A model generated the notes under the pieces. That model was not told the origin of the DNA. It was given only the letters and a program-made list of their open reading frames with translations, and did no database searches. A DNA stretch of 64,000 bases from Isoetes taiwanensis (lineage: Eukaryota; Streptophyta; Lycopodiopsida; Isoetales; Isoetaceae): contig JAJEKV010000086.1 in the NCBI GenBank assembly GCA_021234155.1, positions 4,570,257-4,634,256 on the forward strand. Reading direction: 5' to 3'. A program made the translations under genes and the position numbers. Shown here one piece after another: positions 57,074-64,000 of the stretch; position 1 is the first letter of the stretch, and every line of letters begins with the position of its first letter.

Positions 57074-57165
57074 TATATATACCGGAATACGTTTGGTTCA
57101 AAAGCTAACTTGTATTCCGGAATAGCAGACTTCTCCTTGGCTTGACACTTTGTATTCTTGAATAG
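57074..57165 (+). promoter_or_regulatory. core promoter of the element 2 transposase with overlapping palindromes
   Basis: TATATATA at 57074-57081, then CCGGAATAC (a half-site, 57083-57091), GTATTCCGGAATAG (57112-57125) and GTATTCTTGAATAG (57152-57165). The ATG is at 57216. The palindromes therefore sit at the TATA box and the presumed start of transcription. Confidence 0.6.
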
Positions 57166-57215
57166 CAAACGTTCAAAAGTTGCTTCCGTATCTGCACTAG
57201 TTGACGTTTTTGAAG

Positions 57216-60200
57216 ATGGTTAATCGCATCCAGAACAGACTTCCACCACCTTTTGTTGCACCGAGTTCCTCTACCTCAGAGGAAACGCCCGATGAGCATG
57301 TGTTTTTGTCTGGTGCCCAGGCTTCCGCATCTCCTGCCTCTACATCATCCTTGTTAGTCCTTGACGATTCTCCAAGTCTATCACAAAGTAGACTGCCACC
57401 ACCTTTCCAACCCTCCCCGAGCCCTTTCAAGAGTAGGTTGCCTCCCCCCTTCGTTCCATCTCCACCTGTACACAGTAGGCTGCCACCTCCTTTTGTACCA
57501 TCACCTGAAGCTGCAGATGCTGCAGCACGACAGATGTTTCGAAAAAGAATGCCCCCACCATTTGTAGCGGAAACAAGTACAAGGTCTGCAACACGCCCAC
57601 AGGAATGTGAAATTCTCCATGACTTTTCTCACCAGGACTTGTGCACAAATGAAGACGATGTTGTAGGGTCTCCACCACCTCCCATAAATGTTGTGACACA
57701 TGGGTTTGCCGAATTTCAAACAGCAATCAGAGAAATGTTTGACGCGACACCTAGTCAACACAATCAAGCAACAACATCCTACGGCCCCTCACCTACATTT
57801 AACACTGGCCCTCCAAATTTTCTGGGTACTGTGTCACGTGGTTTATTTTCCTCCAGGAACACACCACTAAGGGAAGAGGTCACTGGCCAGGAACCCACCA
57901 CCAAGGGAAGAGGAGGTCACTCCTAGAGTGGAACTCTCATCAGAGGATGAAAACACTGACAAGGAACAACGAGATTACATGTTCTCTAACCAATCTTCAA
58001 AGAAATTCAAAGTAGATTACAGCTTGAGAGCATGTTCTTCCGTAAGAAGAAGAAATCTAATGGACGAGCAGAAAATAAGAAAAATTCTCAGAACTACATG
58101 CTGTTCATTGGGATGCATTAGCAAATTTAACATGGCTAAACTTCGTGCAATTAGAGACCATTACAGTTCTATGACAATTTCAGAACAGAATGCCTACTTG
58201 GCTTATCATGTAAGACCAAACAGGCACAACTTCTTGCACTATATCAATCGGCAAGAAGTGTGTCAAAAATGCTTCATGGTCGTGCACCGCCTGGGTTCTT
58301 CCAGAATGTCTCGAATACATAAAAGATTAGACAAAAACCCTTGCATTGATGACCACTGTGGGCCTGGAAGAATTGTAACAATGCATGCCCTAGCTGCTAT
58401 GGCCTGGATGGAGAAATACTTCAGGGAAACGTGTGAAAAATTGCCAAACAGCAATATGTATCACTTGACAGATAACATCACAAAAAAAGATGTTTTCAAA
58501 GAATACAAAGAGACATGCAGTCAAACTCAGCATATCTCTTATTCACATTTCACTAGATTGTGGAAAACTGAATTTGGCCTTGTAAAAATTCTTCGAAGAC
58601 ACAGAATGTCTGTGTGCTCAACGTGTGCAGAACTGAAGAGTCAAAAAGAAACTGCAAGGATAGAGCTCGAAAAAAGTAAGTTCAAGTTCTTCATTCTCGT
58701 ACTTGCATCATGTAATTGTTTTGACCTGCTTCGTTCAACAGACATTGTGCAACAGAAGCTTGCTAAACACCGTGACCAACAAGCAGCTGAGAGAAGGAAG
58801 CTTGCTAAGCATAGGAAAAAAGCTCTTGAACGTCCACTTGAGTACATGTCCGTTGTGATTGATGGAATGGATCAGAAAAAGACGACTCTACCTCATTTCT
58901 TGAACATTCCAAAAGATGTGCCAGAAGAATGCTTTGTCAAGGTCCACCTCGTAGGGGCCATGGTCTTCAATGGGAGTCTAAAGTGCAAAGTCTTTTTAAC
59001 ATATCCTAATTTGCATGGTGATCCAAATCTCACAATTACAATTCTTAACAAGGTTCTTGTGAGCAACAGCAGTTACCACCAGTGCTCTACCTGCAACTTG
59101 ACAACACTACCAGGGAGAATCAAAATCAAACACTCTTTGCTTACTGTGCCATGCTAGTGGAGCTGGAGATTTTCAGAAAAATAAAGCTCGGATTCTTACT
59201 AGTAGGGCATACACACGATCAAATAGATCAGATGTTCAGCAGGTTTTCAGTGCGTCTAAGAAGAAAAAAAGCTTTTTGTCTTCCCACTTTGGTTCGTATC
59301 ATTGAAGACTCTTACACTCCCATGCCAGTAGTTGAGCTTCTAAAGGAGACTGCCGACTTCAGGGAATTTGTGTTTCTCTCAACGTGCAAACAGAGAACAA
59401 GCTGTGAACAAGCTAAATGACATTACGTTTCAACATCAAATCAAATTCTACTTGAAGAATGGAGAGAGCCTTTTGCAGGGAAAGAAGTACACTACAACTA
59501 AAGAGTGGAGTCTGGTAGAGGGATTGCGCTTCCTTAAATCTGTTCCAGACACTAGTTCCATGGAACGTGCTGAGCAACTTCCTCTAAAAAATCCAAAAGT
59601 GTCAAAGCAGCAAAAGGGTACCCCAGTCACTTCCTTGAAATCCATTGAAAATGGAATTTCCACGGGTTTTAAGTACTTCACTGAACAAGATCAAATGTGG
59701 TGGAGAGGCTTCTTTCTAGAACAAAAGACTGTGATTCAGAACCTAACTCTAAGGCAGTTGCAAGAACCTTTTAAGTGGCCTAATGCTTCCCACCAACCAA
59801 CCATGTGACGAGGCGGGTCAAAGCATTCCGCAAAGATGGCAGTAAATACATGAAGATGAGGACCGGGTCATGTACCTCGGTCCAAGACGCAGGAATGAGC
59901 CTACAGGTAATGTCACAGAAATTACCAAAGGTATGTTTATTGCTCTTCCGACTGAGGAGGATGACAAGGGGAGACCTTTTTGGATAGCCAAAGTACTTGA
60001 CACAATAAAAAAGGAAGGCCTGGTGACTAAACTCAAGATTCATTGGCTTGCTACACGTTCAGAAAATGCTTTTGAAGGTAGGTATGAGCTAGAAATGAGA
60101 AGTCAAGGAAAGGGCAAAAAGGCCAAGAAAGTTGGATGCAGGGATGAGCTAGACTTACGACAAGTGAGTATTCTGTGCTATGATTTCAAATTGAAATCAG

Positions 60201-60436
60201 ACAATCGTTTACGCCAGAAAACAATCAACTTGCTTAAGAAGGCTTGTAACTACGAAGAAGAAGATGAAGAAGAGGTTGTGAATGCTTCACCGTCTGTTGA
60301 TAGTGACGAGGAAGACAACTCGAGCACTTCCTCAAGTGACAGTGAAAGAAGTGAGAGTGACGAAGATGGCATAAACGAGCATGAAGATGTCTTGGATCCC
60401 TCTCTTATCACTCCTCACACTTTTGCACATAACTGA
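57216..60436 (+). pseudogene. transposase-like protein of element 2, several frameshifts
   Basis: Starts MVNRIQNRLPPPFV. The N-terminus carries five repeats of the type SRLPPPFVP. Then a cysteine-containing region (CQKCFMVVHRLG; CSTCAELKS), an intron at 58676-58741 (GTAAGT..CAACAG, 66 bases), and the same acidic motifs as in element 1: DGMDQKK (58861), LQLDN (about 59091), GHTHDQID (about 59206-59230). The C-terminal barrel-like domain reads YLGPRRRNEP, KGMFIALP, PFWIAKV, LKIHWLA (59880-60080) and is followed by an acidic tail. Frame changes are needed near 57893, 59060, 59380, 59806 and 59850, each by one base, so the copy is probably inactive (or the assembly has indel errors). Homology with the element 1 protein continues across the shifts, confirming the joined order. 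Confidence 0.7.
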
Positions 60437-60783
60437 GTCTTACGAAAAAAGAAGTAAATTTTGAATGTGAATATGAAGATTTTATCTTCAATTTTAAAAA
60501 TACTACTATTTCAGCTGTAAACTTCACTTCGATTTTTGGTTGAAATTTGTGTTCTCTTAAATTAGAGGTTTACTCGAAAAAGACAATTCAGGCAAATTAT
60601 AATTACTAAAAAAAGTGTCACTTTCACATAGACAATTCTCTATTTGGAGAAAAAAATTGGTGATTTTGGGGGGGTCAAAATACATTTTTATGCCTTTTTT
60701 TTAACACCTCATTTTAGCCATTTTTTGCAGAAAAATAGGGAATCTTCAAGGAATATTCCTTTTGCTCCCGTTTCAAAGATTTG
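60437..60783. other. right untranslated end of element 2
   Basis: No gene. Contains AAGGAATATTCCTT (60748-60761) and CTCCCGTTTCAAAGATT (60765-60781), a direct repeat of the terminal segment. Confidence 0.5.
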
Positions 60784-60808
60784 CTCCCGTTTCAAATGCA
60801 ATCTTGTT
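60784..60808 (-). repeat. element 2 right terminal inverted repeat
   Basis: CTCCCGTTTCAAATGCAAT then CTTGTT; complementary to the left end at 24 of 25 bases. Target duplication GAAT follows at 60809-60812. Confidence 0.92.
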
Positions 60809-60812
60809 GAAT

Positions 60813-61438
60813 CCAAGGAAAGTCTCTTCTAGCTAGAATCTTAGTACAGATACTTCTAAGTCTCTTATTCATAATGTGTGGAACTTCTATTGCTCTAAGA
60901 ATATCTCTTTCTTCATTTGGCTTTTAGCTAATAAAAGCGTTCCCTGTCTTTTAATTTCTTCGATAGAGATCCAAAAGCACCATATATGATTTTCTTAACC
61001 ATAAGATGAGTCCAAGGAAAGTCTCTTCTAGCTAGAATCTTAGTACAGATACTTCTAAGTCTCTTATTCATAATGTGTGGAACTCCTATTGCTCTAAGAA
61101 TATCTCTTTCTTCATTTGGCTCTTAGCTAATAAAAGCGTTCCCTGTCTTCTTAATTTCTTCGATAGAGATCCAAACATTTCTTCTCCCTATCCTCTTCTC
61201 TGTAATGAGGAGCATGGAGCATATCTTTTTCTGCTCGAAGCTTATGCCGTTTTGGAGGTGGTTTGAACTTTACTTTGGTCCCAAAGATAGATGCTCTATA
61301 ATTAACTTCTTGCAGACAAATAACATTTCTACCAACACTAATGCCTTCATTGCTCTTTGGAATATCTAGAAATCGAGAAATAGATGTCTATATGAACACA
61401 AGAGATTCTCTGTTACTTAGATTAAAATTCATTTTATA
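60813..61438 (+). mobile_element. L1-like LINE copy B, right part with internal tandem duplication
   Basis: LINE sequence resumes after element 2 with CCAAGGAAAGTCTC. About 165 bp are repeated: AGCACCATATATGATTTTC to the GATAGAGATCC segment occurs again from 60977. The duplicated unit contains an uninterrupted version of the element 2 target. The frame NSYCSKNISFFIWLLANK at about 61080 is the zf-RVT-like C-terminus. It is cut at 61438 by the next LINE. Confidence 0.8.
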
Positions 61439-64000
61439 TAGAATAGAATAGAATAGAATACATTATTGTCCCTTGTGCCCTGAGGCCCCTGGACTTGTGT
61501 AGCATGGGCGAGCTCCCTGATGGGGGCTACTAGCTCATCCGCTGTTTTATTGTAGCCTTTTCTGAAGGCTCGCTTTTTTTCTATTAATGCCGGCACCCTA
61601 CTTTGTTCCGGCGTCTAGGCCGTGCAGGTGTGCGTCTATATCAAACAGCTTTAAGCTGTACATTTAGTGGGCATCTATGCTTTGCCTCTTGAGCAACTCA
61701 TATCGTAAGCCCTTTTTGTTCGTGTGCTTCCCGGTGTCTGTTCAGCATCTCTCGTATTGCATCTGCCAGATCTCTCATTGTTTCTGTCCTTGCCATTATG
61801 GCATGTACTGGTTGTCCCCATCTTACTCTCCTGTACTTTTCCCTGATGTCTATGTATGTTGGACATTCATTAAGCATGTGGTTTTCGTCCTCTACTTCCA
61901 TTTCGTCACGGATTCTCGTGATAGTCCGTCTGTTTGTCTATTTTCCTCCACCTGTCCTTTTCAATTCTCAGATCATGGCACCCCATCCTGAACTTTGCTA
62001 AGATATCTCTTCTCCGTTTTCCAAGCATGTTATCTTGGTACACCTGTTGCCCTATCATCCGCTCTGGATTGAATATTGACATGAGCCAGAGTGTTTTAGG
62101 TCCTGTGTGCTTTTGCAGCCATGCCCGCGTAGCTTTACTTGCCCACTCCTCATTCCATTGGCCTTCATCGATCAGTTCGCTCAGATTCATCCCCATTTCT
62201 CTGGTCCATATTGCTACATCCCTAAACCATCCACTGCTTGTGGTGATGTGCGACTTTGCTGATTCGTTGATTGCGATGCTCGCTAACTTGTCTGACTTCC
62301 CACCTGCATTATTTCTTATGATGTATCTGATGGTCCTTTCCCATGCTCTCACTTCCATAGGTTTCTGACCTGTCTCATACACTATGGTTGTCAATGGCGT
62401 GTTTGCTCTTAGTTTGAATTCCTGTTTATGCAGCTGTCTGAAAATACCTTCTTGTTTTTCCCACTTCTTGTTTGTTAGCCCCGGTCCCCAGGCTTCCGCC
62501 CCGTATAGCTGCGTTGTGACGACTACTGCGCTGAATAGGTAGCATTTGATTTCCCAGTCTATTATTCTGTTTCCGTTGCAGAAGTTTTTCATGTTGTGGT
62601 AGCTTCCTATGGCTGCTTGGAATCTAGCATCTGCCCCTTTCGCCCATTTTCCTGTGCCGTGCGTATCATACCCTAGGTATTTGTACTCTGTTGCTTCTTC
62701 TAATTTTGTCCCTACATATTTGAACGGCTTGTGATTATTCCTGTTACCAAAAAAGACTATTTTGGTTTTTGTAAGATTCACTGTTAGCCCTGTCTTTTCA
62801 CAGAAGATCTCTAGTAGTTTCAGCAACCTGTGCATTCCCTTGTTCTTTGTGGCCATCATACCCAAATCATCCGCATATAACATGATAGGTACCTTGGTTC
62901 CCCCGAGTGTAGGGGCGTCCACGTCCCCTTGCTGTTCTGCTATGAAATCCTGTAGGGCATCTATATATATTCCAAACAGTGTTGGGGATAAGGGACATCC
63001 ATGTTTGACTCCTGTGTCGTAGTTTATTGCCTTTCCTTCTTCTTCTATTTTTGCATATACATTATAGTACAATCTCGCAATTGCCCCTACCATGTCTCTT
63101 GGTGCATGCATGTCTATGAGCCTCTGTATGAGCTTTTCCCTTGGTACCGCGTGTCAAAGCTTTTTCAAGTCCACAAAACAGCATATCACTTTCTTTCCGT
63201 GGCCTCTATTATGCTCTATTAGTATCCGGAGGGTTACTAGATGGTCTGTTGTTGAGTGTTCTGGTCTGAAGCCTGCTTGCCCCTGTGCTCTCAAATTCCC
63301 TGCCTCCGCCCATTGCTTTAATTTATTGTCTAGGACCTTCCCGTACCACTTTGCGAAAATGGAGCTTACCATTATTGTCCTGTAGTTTCCAGGTTCCTGT
63401 TTACTCCCCCCCTTGTGTAGGGGTATGACCCTGTTGTACGCCCATCTGTCCGAGAGCCCTGTGTGTATTATACCATTGAATATCTCTGTCACCTGTTTTA
63501 CTATAATGGTATCTGCACATTTTAGTACTTCCACAGTTAATCCATATAAGTCTGGGGCCTTGTTATTGGCCATCCCATTCAGCGCTATCATCACTTCCTG
63601 TACATTGAAATACGGTCGGTCCATCATTTGCAGTTCAGGTATTGGTGCTGGAGATGCCCCTGTCTTATATAATTTTTCAAGATATTTCTCCCACCCGGCT
63701 GCTCCAATGCTACCTTGTGTGTTTTCACTTCCCCTATTCCCTTGCTTCTTCTCTTTAAATCCACCCCCGAACTTGCGGGGTTGTTTTTTGATTAGCTTGG
63801 CCAGTCCCCATTGATGTTGCATCAGATTCTTATTTCTCTTTGCTTTCAGTAACTTCAGATATATCGCTCTTTCATTCTGATATGTTTCCTTTTGAGCGCC
63901 TTGACTTTCCTTTTCTGTTCCCTGCATTCATCGTCGTACCATATTGAAGATTTGAAGGCATTATTTTTCTTTCTCTTCCTTCTTTTCCCGAAAATTTCTA
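61439..64000 (-). mobile_element. second LINE (reverse strand), 3' part, continuing past the window
   Basis: The 3' end is a TATTC microsatellite at 61439-61461. The minus strand encodes a reverse transcriptase: KAPDLYGLTVEVLK, RVIPLHKGGSKQEPGNYRTI, GQAGFRPEHSTTDHL, VICCFVDLKK, GCPLSPTLFGIYIDAL, then the catalytic YADD at about 62870 (IMLYADDLGMMA), the thumb region and a C-terminal ENHMLNECPTY segment (61870). Lesions: a TGA within VDLKKL-HAVPREK near 63150, a shift near 61905 and one near 63930 where WYDDECREQ lies in another frame. The YADD-containing frame (61906-63111) is open over 401 codons. It lies within LINE copy B's C-terminal region. The endonuclease would lie beyond 64000. Confidence 0.88.

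Larger units (their letters stand above)
52790..60808. mobile_element. element 2: complete DNA transposon with ParB-methyltransferase and transposase genes
   Basis: An 8,019-bp unit with terminal inverted repeats at 52790-52814 and 60784-60808 (24 of 25 bases; the outer end reads AACAAG, the mismatch is at position 7). It is flanked by the duplicated target GAAT at 52786-52789 and 60809-60812. The uninterrupted target GATGAATCC is present in LINE copy A at 19484-19490, and a second, undisturbed copy of the same LINE segment (with GAGT in place of GAAT) lies in tandem at 61008-61011. It contains a divergent gene pair: ParB-methyltransferase on the minus strand and transposase-like on the plus strand. 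About 14 palindromes of the GTATTCCGGAATAC type lie in the non-coding parts. Gene order is the same as in element 1, without the small genes. Confidence 0.92.

Overview
The window looks like nuclear DNA of a land plant, most likely a seed-free lineage such as a fern. The evidence is spliced genes with GT..AG introns, an F-box protein gene, the 3' exons of a plant-type SCYL2 gene, and a background of retroelement fragments (an L1-like LINE in two copies, a second LINE with microsatellite tail, a tRNA-derived SINE, Helitron ends and foldback MITEs). No organism name can be proved from the sequence alone. Most of the window is repeats.

The outstanding content is two complete, unrelated-looking members of what appears to be one class of DNA transposon. 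Element 1 (7129-17438, 10,310 bp) and element 2 (52790-60808, 8,019 bp) each sit inside a copy of the same L1-like LINE, each has terminal inverted repeats of about 25 bp, and each is flanked by a 4-bp target duplication (GAGT and GAAT). The LINE copies serve as reciprocal empty sites: the copy that holds element 1 is uninterrupted at the element 2 site, and vice versa. Both elements carry the same divergent pair of genes. One is a large transposase-like protein with three conserved acidic motifs (DxMDQxK, QLDN, GHTHDxID; the plant/algal DUF7869 type, name from memory) and a small beta-barrel-like C-terminal domain. The other is a ParB-like domain fused to a beta-class amino-DNA methyltransferase. 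ParB-methyltransferase fusions are known from phages and bacteria; here the gene has introns and a nuclear-type basic/acidic tract, so it is a eukaryotic gene.

Each element also carries its own private palindrome, repeated about 14 times: ATCGCGGCCGCGAT in element 1 and GTATTCCGGAATAC (extended to perfect 30-34 bp palindromes) in element 2. These sites lie in introns, in the intergenic region between the two genes and in untranslated ends, not in the exons I traced. My inference is a self-marking transposon: the ParB/methyltransferase recognises or methylates the element's own palindromes, possibly to control its promoter, evade host silencing or mark the DNA for the transposase. In element 1 the transposase is open over 938 codons while the methyltransferase gene is broken and has lost its catalytic motifs; in element 2 the methyltransferase is almost intact while the transposase has several frameshifts.

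Layout: 1-2796 repeats and unknown DNA; 2797-4184 a short Helitron; 4190-7124 LINE-related repeats; 7125-17442 element 1; 17443-20700 rest of LINE copy A; 20700-35880 sparse DNA with foldback elements, tandem duplications and a SINE; 35985-37637 an F-box gene; 38081-46360 a region with a 5'-truncated LINE, SCYL2 3' exons, unidentified exons and a Helitron 3' end; 46360-52785 LINE-related repeats and LINE copy B; 52786-60812 element 2; 60813-61438 rest of LINE copy B; 61439-64000 a second, reverse-strand LINE.
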